Below are positions 28,764-37,022 of a stretch of 45,573 nucleotides of DNA, one piece after another. Origin of the DNA: Candidatus Gorgyraea atricola (GTDB taxonomy: Bacteria; Omnitrophota; Gorgyraeia; Gorgyraeales; Gorgyraeaceae). The notes beneath the pieces are model-generated. The model searched no databases and was not told the DNA's origin. It saw only the letters and a list, made by a program, of their open reading frames with translations. A program made the translations under genes and the position numbers. The stretch lies in contig JAVCCW010000004.1 in assembly GCA_030765235.1 (NCBI GenBank), forward strand, positions 1-45,573, in the 5' to 3' direction. How positions within the stretch are numbered: the first letter of the stretch is position 1; every line of letters begins with the position of its first letter.

Positions 28764-29125
28764 GAAAGATTTTAATTGTTGATGATGAAAAGGATTTACT
28801 CGAGACCCTGGCGTATCGTCTAAAGAGTAGCGGCTACGAAGTTATTACTGCGGGAGACGGCCAGGAGGGCATGGATAAGGCAAAAAAAGAGCGCCCTGAT
28901 CTGATCATACTGGATTTTATGCTGCCTAAGATGCCTGGCTATGATGTGTGTAAGGCCTTAAAGTCCGACGAGAAATATAAAAAGATACCAGTGCTTATGT
29001 TTACAGCGCGGGCACAGGAAACAGACGAGGAAAAGAGCAGACAGGCAGGGGCCGAGGCATATATAACAAAGCCGTTTGAATCCAAGGAACTTCTCGCTAA
29101 AATTAAAAAACTACTAGGGGAATAG
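28760..29125 (+). CDS. Single-domain response regulator
   Basis: 121-aa receiver without an output domain. ILIVDDEKDLLE (acidic pocket), DLIILDFMLPKMPGY (phospho-acceptor), PVLMFTARAQETDEE (switch Thr) and AEAYITKPFESKELL (Lys). CheY-like signal carriers of this sort in front of pilus genes often control motility or relay phosphate between the kinases. It is 10 bp before the histidine kinase gene. A paralogue of the truncated receiver and of the one at 30668. Confidence 0.93.
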   Translation: MRKILIVDDEKDLLETLAYRLKSSGYEVITAGDGQEGMDKAKKERPDLIILDFMLPKMPGYDVCKALKSDEKYKKIPVLMFTARAQETDEEKSRQAGAEAYITKPFESKELLAKIKKLLGE

Positions 29126-29135
29126 AGAGAGGATC

Positions 29136-30290
29136 ATGAAAGAGTCGCAGAGAGAAATTCGAGAGTTAAAACAATCACTTTTAAGGGCGAATAAGGATAT
29201 TGAAAAGCTCTCTAAGGTAAAGTCGGATTTTGTATCAATAATCTCGCATGAACTGCGTACGCCGCTTACCTCTATAAAGGAAAGCGTATCTCTGGTGTTA
29301 GAGGGAGTCACAGGTCCCCTCAATGAAGAGCAAAGGAAGTTTTTGAGCATAACAAAGACTAATATAGACAGGCTTGTAAAGATCATAACTGATATACTTG
29401 ATTTTTCAAAATTAGAATCAGGCAGGATCACCATGCATCGCAGAAAGGAAAATATAAATAGGCTCATAGAGGGTGTATATGGTAGAGTAAAGGATGTGGC
29501 AGGCAAGAAGGGCCTTGCGTTCTCGCTGGATCTTTCAGGAGAATTGGAGCCGACGTGGCTTGACCTTGACAGAATAACTCAGGTCTTGAATAACTTAGTG
29601 TCTAATGCGATAAAATTTAATAAAGAAAAGGGAGAGATAAAGATATCCAGCACTAAAGAGATCGTAGGCGACAGCGAATCTATAAAGATCATTGTGGAGG
29701 ATACAGGCGCTGGTATTTCAAAAGAGAATCTACCAAAGCTTTTTAAGGAGTTTAATCCTCTTGATGCCAGCATGACACGTTCTTACGGAGGCGTAGGACT
29801 TGGACTTGCTATTTCAAAAAGCATAGTACGTCTTCATGGCGGAAGCATATGGGTTGAGTCTGAAAAAGGACTTGGCAGCAGGTTTATTTTTACATTACCC
29901 GTCTACAAAAGGAATAATGAATTTAATTTTCTGTTGGACTGGGCAATAGAGAGGGCTAAGTATAATGATCTGAAGCTCACATTAATAATCTTCGGACTTA
30001 AAAATCCCAAAGACGCGAACGAGAATACACTCGCGGAATTGGAAAAAACAATCCAATCCGCAGTGAGGGGGCCTGAAGACAAGGTGGTAAGGTTTGACGA
30101 TAAGGACTTAATCGCTGTAATGGCGGGTACAGACCTTGAGGGCGCTGAGAAGATATTAAAGAGACTGAAGAAAAAGGTTAAGGCCCCCCTTAATTTCGGC
30201 ATAGGGACTTATCCTGACAAAACGCAGGTAAAAGGAGAGTTGATAAAAGGGATAGAAAAAGAATTGAAAGACAAGAAGAATATTCTTTGA
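29136..30290 (+). CDS. Soluble histidine kinase with C-terminal degenerate GGDEF-like domain
   Basis: 384 aa, no membrane segment. N-terminal coiled coil (about 1-30), HisKA with FVSIISHELRTPLTSI (His38), ATPase with LNNLVSNAIKF (N box), VEDTGAGIS (G1) and GVGLGLAISKS (G2) to about residue 255. The last ~120 residues (LTLIIFGLKNPKDANENTL, DKDLIAVMAGTDLEGAEKIL, FGIGTYPDK) look like a GGDEF fold without the GGDEF catalytic motif, possibly a sensor or pseudo-cyclase. It sits among receiver genes and likely phosphorylates them. Confidence 0.88.
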   Translation: MKESQREIRELKQSLLRANKDIEKLSKVKSDFVSIISHELRTPLTSIKESVSLVLEGVTGPLNEEQRKFLSITKTNIDRLVKIITDILDFSKLESGRITMHRRKENINRLIEGVYGRVKDVAGKKGLAFSLDLSGELEPTWLDLDRITQVLNNLVSNAIKFNKEKGEIKISSTKEIVGDSESIKIIVEDTGAGISKENLPKLFKEFNPLDASMTRSYGGVGLGLAISKSIVRLHGGSIWVESEKGLGSRFIFTLPVYKRNNEFNFLLDWAIERAKYNDLKLTLIIFGLKNPKDANENTLAELEKTIQSAVRGPEDKVVRFDDKDLIAVMAGTDLEGAEKILKRLKKKVKAPLNFGIGTYPDKTQVKGELIKGIEKELKDKKNIL

Positions 30291-30305
30291 AAAGTGGAGG
30301 GTGGC

Positions 30306-30671
30306 ATGGATAAGAAGAAGGTATTAGTAGTCGATGACGACGTTGATTTATTAAAAATGCTGAAGTTGCGGATGGAGACAGAGGGATATGAATTTATGAG
30401 CGCCCAGAATGGCGAAGAGATGTTTAATATTATCAAGATCAAAAAGCCTGACGTGATATTATTGGATGTCATGCTTCCTAAGATGGATGGTTATACTGCC
30501 TTAAGAGAGATGAGAAAAGAAGAGAAGTATAAAGATATACCGGTCATTGTTTTAACAGCAAAGGAGAAGAGGAAAGTCGGGGATCTCTTTGCGCTTGAGG
30601 AGATAGCGTTTTTTGTAGAAAAACCTTTTGAAACAAGGGATTTATTACAGAAAATAAGGAGCTTATTATGA
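30306..30671 (+). CDS. Single-domain response regulator (FVEKPF subgroup)
   Basis: 121 aa from ATG 30306, with a GGAGGG run 5 nt upstream. A GTG at 30294 overlaps this ribosome-binding site and is rejected. Receiver residues: VLVVDDDVDLL, DVILLDVMLPKMDGY, VIVLTAKEKRKVGDLF and AFFVEKPFETRDLL. Its loop between the switch residue and the Lys (KRKVGDLFALEEI) resembles that at 31054 rather than the TARA type, so two receiver subgroups alternate in this array. It overlaps the next gene by 4 bp. Confidence 0.93.
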   Translation: MDKKKVLVVDDDVDLLKMLKLRMETEGYEFMSAQNGEEMFNIIKIKKPDVILLDVMLPKMDGYTALREMRKEEKYKDIPVIVLTAKEKRKVGDLFALEEIAFFVEKPFETRDLLQKIRSLL

Positions 30672-31042
30672 CAGACAAAAAAACAATACTTATAGTAGAT
30701 GACGAGGATGATTTAAGGAGTATGTTGAAGTTTCGCCTCGAGGCAGTAAATTATGAAGTTTCTGAAGCAATTGATGGCCAGGAGGGCTTGAACAAGGCCA
30801 GGACTGAAAACCCGGATTTAATAGTGCTGGATCTGATGCTTCCCAGGATGGATGGCTACAAGGTCTGCAGGATGCTTAAATTTGACGAGAAGCATAAACA
30901 TATACCTATTATTATGTTTACTGCCCGCGCAACAGACAAAGATAAAAAAGTCGGCGAAGAAATGGGCGCGGACGCGTATATAACCAAGCCCTTTGAACCA
31001 AAGGTGCTGGTGGATAAGATAAAAGAACTTTTAGAAAAGTAG
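30668..31042 (+). CDS. Single-domain response regulator (ITKPF subgroup)
   Basis: 124 aa. ILIVDDEDDLRSML, DLIVLDLMLPRMDGYKVC, IIMFTARATDKDKK and ADAYITKPFEPKVLVDKI are all complete. It is the nearest relative in the window of the truncated copy at 28503 (MLKFDEKHKHIPII compared with MLKFDENYKDIPII), implying recent duplication. No output domain is present. Confidence 0.93.
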   Translation: MTDKKTILIVDDEDDLRSMLKFRLEAVNYEVSEAIDGQEGLNKARTENPDLIVLDLMLPRMDGYKVCRMLKFDEKHKHIPIIMFTARATDKDKKVGEEMGADAYITKPFEPKVLVDKIKELLEK

Positions 31043-31053
31043 AGGAGGAGAAG

Positions 31054-31431
31054 ATGGCAGGTATACAGAAGAAGATTCTAGTAATCGACGATGAAGAGGA
31101 CATGCAGAAACTTTTAAAGGTGAGGCTTGAGCAGGAGAGTTTTCAGGTAGTAACAGCCGGCGATGGGGATATCGGATTGAAGACAGCAGAACAGGAGCTG
31201 CCTGATCTGATCATCCTGGATATCATGATGCCCAAGGTAGATGGGTTTAGCTGCTTAAAAGACATAAGAAAGCTTCCAAAGACAAAGGATATCCCTATTC
31301 TCATGTTAAGCGGCAAGGAAGAAGAAAAGGTCAGGGACTTATTTGCCTTTCAGAAGATCAGTGGATATATTGAAAAGCCATTTGAGCTGGACGATTTAAT
31401 TACTAAGGTAAAAGAGATACTTAAGATATGA
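31054..31431 (+). CDS. Single-domain response regulator (FVEKPF-like subgroup)
   Basis: 125 aa preceded by GAGGAGGAG. Receiver residues: ILVIDDEEDMQK, DLIILDIMMPKVDGF, PILMLSGKEEEKVRDLF (Ser as switch residue) and SGYIEKPFELDDLI. The stop codon TGA (31429-31431) shares its last base with an inserted hairpin element that separates it from the next kinase gene. The insert leaves the coding frame intact. Confidence 0.93.
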   Translation: MAGIQKKILVIDDEEDMQKLLKVRLEQESFQVVTAGDGDIGLKTAEQELPDLIILDIMMPKVDGFSCLKDIRKLPKTKDIPILMLSGKEEEKVRDLFAFQKISGYIEKPFELDDLITKVKEILKI

Positions 31432-31558
31432 AATCCCAATACTACCAATACTACCAAATCCCAAATAAATCCAAAATCCCAAATCCAAAACCATGTTTGG
31501 GATTTGGAAATTGGGATTTATTTGGTAGTATTGGTATGTATTGGGATTTGGGATTTGT
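31431..31558 (+). repeat. ORF-less long hairpin element (AATCCCAA family), copy 2
   Basis: Same structure, orientation and length as 27121-27248, differing at only a few positions (e.g. AATCCAAAACCATG for AATCCCAAGACATG at the centre). It also follows TATG and starts on the final base of a TGA stop codon. The copies are too alike to be old. Confidence 0.92.
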
Positions 31559-31573
31559 CAGATAGGACTATAT

Positions 31574-32773
31574 ATGGATACGAAAGTTTGGAGCGAGATA
31601 ATTAGGGATATAAATGCGCAGTTGGACCTGGATGCGTGCTTGAAGACTTCCATGGAGAAGGTTTCTGACTTATTGTGCGTGGAAAGAGGTTCATTGATGC
31701 TGTTAGATAAAGAGAACCAGGAGCTTTCTATTAGGGCAGCAAAGGGCCTGAATGAAAATATTATCAAAAAGGCCAAGACTAAGGTAGGAGAGGGCGTTTC
31801 TGGATGGGTTGCGAAAAATAAAGAGCCTCTTCTTATAAAGGATATAGCCAGGGATAAAAGGTTTCGCAGAAGAAGCAAGGGTTATCATAATAATTCTTTA
31901 TTGAGCGTGCCGCTAGTGGCGAACAACGAACTCCTTGGCGTTATTAATGTAAATAATAAGGCATCGAAAGAGACCTTCCAGGAAAATGATCTCGATATCT
32001 TAAAAGAGATGGCCTCGCATGTTTCTGGAGCGATCGATAAGTCTTTGAAGTATGAGGAGATAAAAAGATTGAGCCAGCTAAAGCTGGATTTCGTAGCTAC
32101 GGTCTCGCATGAATTGCGCTCGCCTCTTACGTCGGTAAAAGAGGCCATGAATATTTTACTCGACGGGCTAACAGGGGAAGTAGATCCTAACCAGAAAAAG
32201 TTCCTTACTATTTCAAAGAGTAACATAGATAGAGTCTTGCGCCTCATAGAAGAACTTTTGGATCTTTCCAGGCTCGAGGCAGGTAAGGTTGATACAGAAA
32301 GAAGTTTCCAGGATATATGTGTCGTGGCAAAAGAGGCCTATGAGACCATGAAGATAGACGCTGACAAAAGAGATGTAAGACTTAAGTTGGATCTGTCGCA
32401 TAAGAAATTAGAGATGTGGTTTGATCGCGATCAGATCGAAAGGGTATTTACAAATCTCATAGGAAATGCCATCAAGTTTACGCAAAATAATGGCATAGTT
32501 AATATAGAATTAGAAGATCTGGGAAAATTTGTAGAGGTGAGTGTAACAGATAACGGCCCTGGCATAGCAGAGAATGACCTCAATAAGGTATTTAATAAGT
32601 TTTACACAGTCAGCAAGGCAAAATCTAGCGGCATGAAGAGCACTGGCTTAGGACTGCCTATTACAAAAGAGATAGTCGAGGCACATAGGGGTCGGATCTG
32701 GGTGAATAGCAGAGTGGGTAGAGGTTCGAAATTCTCGTTCACGCTGCCGAAAGACATACGTACTGAGAGGTAA
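31574..32773 (+). CDS. GAF-domain histidine kinase
   Basis: 399 aa from ATG 31574 with AGGA 6 nt upstream; an in-frame start at 31541 belongs to the repeat. The GAF sensor (about 10-160) carries LLCVERGSLMLLDKE, GEGVSGWVAKN, SLLSVPLVANNELLGVINVNN. HisKA has FVATVSHELRSPLTSV (His about 178). The ATPase has FTNLIGNAIKF, VTDNGPGIAE and GLGLPITKEIV. It is cytoplasmic, as no membrane segment is seen. It ends 2 bp before pilB, so it probably controls or senses the state of the pilus via the receiver array. Confidence 0.93.
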   Translation: MDTKVWSEIIRDINAQLDLDACLKTSMEKVSDLLCVERGSLMLLDKENQELSIRAAKGLNENIIKKAKTKVGEGVSGWVAKNKEPLLIKDIARDKRFRRRSKGYHNNSLLSVPLVANNELLGVINVNNKASKETFQENDLDILKEMASHVSGAIDKSLKYEEIKRLSQLKLDFVATVSHELRSPLTSVKEAMNILLDGLTGEVDPNQKKFLTISKSNIDRVLRLIEELLDLSRLEAGKVDTERSFQDICVVAKEAYETMKIDADKRDVRLKLDLSHKKLEMWFDRDQIERVFTNLIGNAIKFTQNNGIVNIELEDLGKFVEVSVTDNGPGIAENDLNKVFNKFYTVSKAKSSGMKSTGLGLPITKEIVEAHRGRIWVNSRVGRGSKFSFTLPKDIRTER

Positions 32774-32775
32774 TA

Positions 32776-34455
32776 ATGGCAAAAAAGACTGTAGAAGAGA
32801 TTTTGATAGAGCGTTCTCTTCTCACACAGGAACAGCTTAAGAAGGCAAAAGAGGATTCTAAGAAAAAAGGTATTGCCTTGGGTAAAATCTTGCTGCGTTC
32901 AGGTATTGTGAATGAAGATGATTATACTCAGGCTATGTCAGAGATCTTAGGGATGCCATATATCGATCTTAGTAATTATTTAGTGGATGCTAACATCCTA
33001 AAGCTTATTCCTGAAAGTGTGGCGCGTAAGCACAAGGCCATCCCTACCTTTAAAATAGGAACCAGCCTTACTGTAGCTATGTCAGATCCAAAGGATATTA
33101 TGGCCATAGATGATCTGGCACGTCGGTCCAAATGCGAGATAGAGCCTGTATTGGCCAGCCAGAGCAGTATCTTAAATGCAATAGATCAATATTATGGCGT
33201 AACAGGTTCAGTGGATGATGTGATAAAGGATATTGATAAAGGAAAAAAGAAAAAAGGCCCACAGGTCGAGGTAGATTCAAAAAAGCTTGCTGAAATGGCA
33301 GAAGAGGCACCTGTAATAAAGCTCGTGAATCTTATAATCATGCAGGCAGTAAAGGATAGGGCGAGCGACATACATGTAGAGCCAGAGGAAGACAGCCTAA
33401 AGGTGCGCTTTAGGGTCGATGGAGTACTGCACGAGATGTTTTCACCGCCAAAGCATTTGGAGTCAGCGCTTCTCTCTCGAATAAAGATACTTTCTAGAAT
33501 CGACATAGCTGAGAAGAGAAAACCCCAGGATGGACGCTTTAATATAAAGGTAGAAAACAGGAATGTGGACCTCAGGGTGTCGACCTTCCCTACCATATAT
33601 GGTGAGAATATTGTAATAAGGATCTTAGATAAAGGTTCTGTCTTGGTTGATCTGGATAAGCTTGGTTTTTCTAAGGATATGAAGAAACAGTTCGAGGTAT
33701 TGATAAAGCGGCCGCACGGTATAGTCCTGGTGACAGGGCCTACTGGCAGTGGTAAGACCACCACGCTTTATTCAGCGCTTTCTACAATTGATTCAGAAGA
33801 GAAAAACATTATTACTGTGGAGGATCCAGTAGAATATCACCTGGGTAGGATCAGGCAGTCACAGGTAAATGTAAAGGCTGGCCTTACCTTTGCTTCAGGC
33901 CTTCGCTCGATCCTTAGGCAGGATCCTGACATAATAATGGTAGGAGAGATACGCGATAAAGAGACAGCGGAGATCGCTGTGCAGGCAGCAATGACAGGCC
34001 ACCTGGTTTTTAGCACGCTTCATACAAACGATGCTGCAGGTGCATTGACGCGACTCGTAGATATGGGAGTGGAGCCGTTTTTGATCTCGAGCTCTGTCAT
34101 AGGTATCCTGGCGCAGAGGCTTGTAAGGGTGGTTTGCGAGAAGTGTAAACAAGAGGATAAGCCATCAGAAGAAATTTCAAAAGGCCTGGGTATCATGCAG
34201 GAAGGTAAGCTGTTCAAAGGCAAAGGCTGCAATGCCTGCAAGAATACTGGATATAAAGGAAGGATCGGGATATTTGAGCTGTTAGTCATGAATGAAGACA
34301 TTAAAAAACTTATTGTAGCTAAGGCCTCAAGCGATGTCATAAAGAAAAAGATCATTGAGGCAGGCATGAAGACGCTACGCAGTGATGGCCTGGACAAGGC
34401 AACAAGAGGCATTACCACTGCGGATGAGGTAATCAAGGCTACACAAGAGGAATAA
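32776..34455 (+). CDS. pilB: Type IV pilus assembly ATPase PilB
   Basis: 559-aa GspE/PilB ATPase powering pilus extension. N-terminal MshEN-type domain (about 1-150: LLTQEQLKKA, ILGMPYIDL). The core then shows VKLVNLIIMQAVKDRASDIHVEP, Walker A GPTGSGKTTT (about 320), the Asp box ITVEDPVEYH, Walker B IIMVGEIRDKETAEIA and the His box FSTLHTND. A zinc tetracysteine follows (CEKC about 454-457, CNAC about 485-488). All key residues are present. Intact length is typical. Confidence 0.97.
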   Translation: MAKKTVEEILIERSLLTQEQLKKAKEDSKKKGIALGKILLRSGIVNEDDYTQAMSEILGMPYIDLSNYLVDANILKLIPESVARKHKAIPTFKIGTSLTVAMSDPKDIMAIDDLARRSKCEIEPVLASQSSILNAIDQYYGVTGSVDDVIKDIDKGKKKKGPQVEVDSKKLAEMAEEAPVIKLVNLIIMQAVKDRASDIHVEPEEDSLKVRFRVDGVLHEMFSPPKHLESALLSRIKILSRIDIAEKRKPQDGRFNIKVENRNVDLRVSTFPTIYGENIVIRILDKGSVLVDLDKLGFSKDMKKQFEVLIKRPHGIVLVTGPTGSGKTTTLYSALSTIDSEEKNIITVEDPVEYHLGRIRQSQVNVKAGLTFASGLRSILRQDPDIIMVGEIRDKETAEIAVQAAMTGHLVFSTLHTNDAAGALTRLVDMGVEPFLISSSVIGILAQRLVRVVCEKCKQEDKPSEEISKGLGIMQEGKLFKGKGCNACKNTGYKGRIGIFELLVMNEDIKKLIVAKASSDVIKKKIIEAGMKTLRSDGLDKATRGITTADEVIKATQEE

Positions 34456-34472
34456 AGGCAAAGGCCGAGAAT

Positions 34473-34596
34473 AGGCAGATTTTAATCTGCCTGTTTATGA
34501 AGGCCTTAGTCGCCCACCTCTGTAGGCCAGGTTTAAACCTGGCCTACAGAGGTGGGCGACGTTGCGACAAATATGTAGGTCACACTTTAGTGTGAC
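34473..34596. repeat. Three palindromes between pilB and pilC
   Basis: AGGCAGATT/AATCTGCCT (34473-34492). A 52-bp loopless perfect palindrome at 34509-34560 begins GTCGCCCACCTCTG and has a GTAGGCCAGGTTT half shared with 20796-20821. GTCACACT/AGTGTGAC lies at 34579-34596. The last ends 7 bp before the pilC start codon, where no Shine-Dalgarno is seen. Confidence 0.93.
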
Positions 34597-34603
34597 AATA
34601 ACA

Positions 34604-35821
34604 ATGCCAAACTTCAAGTACAAGATCCGCGACAAATATGGCCGGGCCTCTACAGGCACGATAGAGGGCGAGTCTAAAGAGGCAGTGGCAGCGCATTTTA
34701 AGCGCATGGGCTATGCGCCTACCTCAATAGAAAAGGCCGGACCCACCTTAAAGAAATTTAACCCCTTTGAAAGATTTTTTCGTCGGGTAAAATTAGAAGA
34801 GCTGATTGTTTTTACGCGACAGCTAATGACGCTGCAGCGCGCAGGCGTGTCAATACTGGTCAGTCTCGAGGCCATCCGCGAGCAGGTCAATAATGCCTAT
34901 TTTAAAAATACCATCAATGAGATCTCCCACACAATAGAGGCAGGCAAATCGCTTTCAGATTCGATTGCTAAGTTTCCTGATGTATTTTCCGATATCTATA
35001 TCAATATGATACGCTCAGGCGAGACAGCTGGCATCCTGGACAATATCTTGGATAGATTAGCCACTCTCCTCGAGCATGAACTTGACATAAGGATGAAGAT
35101 AAAGCAGGCAACGCGCTATCCATTGCTCGTAATAGCAAGCATCTGTATTGCATTTCCCGTGGCAATCATGTTCATTATACCTAAGTTCAGCACGCTTTTT
35201 GCAAGGTTTGATACCCAGCTCCCGCTTCCTACGCGTATACTCCTGGCCTTGAATTTTATGTTAGTCAATTACTGGCCGCTTGTTATTGTCGGAGTCGTTG
35301 TTTTAATAATAGGATTTAGATATCTAATCAATACCAATCTTGGCAGGGCTATCTGGGATAATATTAAATTAAAAATCCCTGTTTTTGGCCCGCTTATCTT
35401 AAAGATCTCAATGTCGCGATTTTGCAGGATGACAGCTACGCTTTCTGCAAGCGGTGTCCCTATAATAAATACGCTGGAGATCGTTAAAGAGGCGGTTGGA
35501 AATAGGATCATCGCGAATTCAGTTGAGAATATCATAAATGGTGTTAGTGAAGGCGAGGGCATAGCAGCTTCAATGAAGGTGACCAGCCTTTTTCCTTCTA
35601 TAGTGATACAGATGGTGAAGATCGGAGAAGAGACAGGTAAGATAGACGAATTGCTTATGAAGGTCTCGGATTATTATGATGAGCAGGTAAATTATACGGT
35701 CCAAAACCTCACGGTCTTGATAGAGCCGATACTGATATTTATAATGGGGATCATGGTTTTGATCCTGGCATTGGCGATATTTTTGCCCATGTGGAATCTG
35801 ATCTCACTTTTTAGACATTAA
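34604..35821 (+). CDS. pilC: Type IV pilus inner-membrane platform protein PilC
   Basis: 405-aa GspF-type protein. Start MPNFKYKIRDKYGRAS is the usual PilC beginning; an upstream in-frame start at 34562 is in repeat sequence. Two T2SSF domains are seen: FTRQLMTLQRAGVSILVSLEAI with GETAGILDNILDRLA, and FCRMTATLSASGVPIINTLEIV with GEETGKIDELLMKVSDYYDEQV. Hydrophobic spans lie near 180-205, 222-250 and 380-402. It works with PilB to assemble pilin subunits. Confidence 0.96.
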   Translation: MPNFKYKIRDKYGRASTGTIEGESKEAVAAHFKRMGYAPTSIEKAGPTLKKFNPFERFFRRVKLEELIVFTRQLMTLQRAGVSILVSLEAIREQVNNAYFKNTINEISHTIEAGKSLSDSIAKFPDVFSDIYINMIRSGETAGILDNILDRLATLLEHELDIRMKIKQATRYPLLVIASICIAFPVAIMFIIPKFSTLFARFDTQLPLPTRILLALNFMLVNYWPLVIVGVVVLIIGFRYLINTNLGRAIWDNIKLKIPVFGPLILKISMSRFCRMTATLSASGVPIINTLEIVKEAVGNRIIANSVENIINGVSEGEGIAASMKVTSLFPSIVIQMVKIGEETGKIDELLMKVSDYYDEQVNYTVQNLTVLIEPILIFIMGIMVLILALAIFLPMWNLISLFRH

Positions 35822-35829
35822 GTGAGGAC

Positions 35830-35988
35830 ATGAGTTACGACAATCTAAGATTGTCGTAACTCATAAGTCCGAACTTACCCCGCACCTTTTTGTATTCATG
35901 CTTTTCTTTAAAAAGCGTGAATGGTCAAAAGGTGCGGGGTCAAATTCGGCCAAATCACTTACGTCAATCTTCGATTGTCGTAAGTGAT
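35830..35988. repeat. Three consecutive long hairpins between pilC and the next gene
   Basis: 35830-35864: 16-bp perfect stem with TAA loop (ATGAGTTACGACAATC). 35878-35939: stem CCCCGCACCTTTT with an inner stem ATTCATGCTTTT. 35954-35988: 16-bp stem ATCACTTACGTCAATC, one mismatch, TTC loop. The first and third share a TTACGNCAATC core although their outer bases differ in a paired manner. The 190-bp gap holds no gene. Confidence 0.92.
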
Positions 35989-36011
35989 GGCCTCATTTGA
36001 GAAGGCACAAA

Positions 36012-36239
36012 ATGACTTTTCTAATAGTCTCAGGGACAATAGCACTAATCTTTGGTATTTTATTATTGGTATCTCCAGATGGAGTAAGAAAGATGAATAT
36101 GAAAGTCAGTAGGATGATGAGTAATATAGATAATTTTGTCTGTCAATATAATCAGGGTATTGGGCTGTGTCTCGTATGCTCAGGCCTGACAATACTTTTT
36201 ATTGCGTATTATTTGTATAAGACCGGGGCCCATGTTTGA
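36012..36239 (+). CDS. Small two-span membrane protein
   Basis: 75 aa from ATG 36012, with GAGAAGG 7 nt upstream. Hydrophobic segments at about residues 3-22 (FLIVSGTIALIFGILLLV) and 50-68 (GLCLVCSGLTILFIAYYL) flank a short basic loop. I recognise no family. It overlaps the following pseudopilin gene by 8 bp and sits in the pilus operon, so a pilus-assembly accessory role is plausible but unproven. Confidence 0.65.
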   Translation: MTFLIVSGTIALIFGILLLVSPDGVRKMNMKVSRMMSNIDNFVCQYNQGIGLCLVCSGLTILFIAYYLYKTGAHV

Positions 36240-36603
36240 TAATAAGCTGGGCAGGAGCTTAATAGAGATCACCTTTACTGTACTGGTTATATTTATTATC
36301 TCAGCTGTATTTACTAGGTACTGGATTGTAAATCTTAAGGAGGCACGAGAGGTTACGCTTGAAAATCAATTGACAAACATCAAATTGTCATTAGAATTGT
36401 ATATGATATTGGAAGGTAGGCACCCTGAGGATCTGAGAGAGCTTGATAAGAAGTACAAGTTAAAAATAGACGACAGTATATACGAAAGAAGGTATTTAGA
36501 CGATCAGTTTTTTGACGAAGGAAGATATCCTGTGGATCCATATGGCCATAGGTTCCTGTACGACAGTAAAACTGGGAGTGTAAAAAAAGGAGGCAAGAAA
36601 TGA
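36232..36603 (+). CDS. Pseudopilin-like protein
   Basis: 123 aa from ATG 36232. The N-terminus MFDNKLG-RSLIEITFTVLV is a class III signal: Gly before the cleavage site, Glu at mature position 5, then one hydrophobic helix. The C-terminal part (HPEDLRELDKKYK, GRYPVDPYGHRFLYDSKTG) resembles GspG-type proteins with a short PxDPYG motif that ends in a calcium-loop-like region. It lacks the phenylalanine usual at mature position 1. Coupled to the pilin gene by a 4-bp overlap. Confidence 0.8.
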   Translation: MFDNKLGRSLIEITFTVLVIFIISAVFTRYWIVNLKEAREVTLENQLTNIKLSLELYMILEGRHPEDLRELDKKYKLKIDDSIYERRYLDDQFFDEGRYPVDPYGHRFLYDSKTGSVKKGGKK

Positions 36604-37004
36604 GGAATAGTAAAGGTTTTACATTAATTGAACTCGTAATGGTGATTGTCATACTTGGTATCTTAGCAGCTATTGCTATTCCCAAATTTGTAGATCTACA
36701 GACTATGGCAAAGGATAATGCTACAAAGAGCGGACTGGGCGCTATTCGCTCAGTAATTGCCATTCAGTATGCAAAGAGCGCCACCTCTGGCACTGCTGCA
36801 TTCCCTTCTGCGATTACAACGGATTTATTTGCGGATGAGAGGATTCCCACTAATAAGTTAAACGATGCTACAGGTGTAGTTGCTACAACTGCTGCACCAG
36901 GAAGCGCCACAGCCACATCTGCAGATTATGGATGGTGGTATATATCAGCATCTGGCAGGGCAGGCGCATATTCTGACGGAACAAGCGAGACAGACGACTG
37001 GTAA
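36600..37004 (+). CDS. Type IV prepilin
   Basis: 134 aa, canonical prepilin leader MRNSKG-FTLIELVMVIVIL with Glu5 and a hydrophobic helix continuing GILAAIAIPKFVDLQ. The globular part is small and rich in Ala/Thr/Ser (ATSGTAAFPSAITTDLF, AAPGSATATSADYGWWYISA). No cysteine pair is present. Position and size make it the best candidate in the window for the major pilin. An upstream GGAGG (36590-36594) supports high translation. Confidence 0.9.
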   Translation: MRNSKGFTLIELVMVIVILGILAAIAIPKFVDLQTMAKDNATKSGLGAIRSVIAIQYAKSATSGTAAFPSAITTDLFADERIPTNKLNDATGVVATTAAPGSATATSADYGWWYISASGRAGAYSDGTSETDDW

Positions 37005-37022
37005 AACGCGGATTAAACGGAT

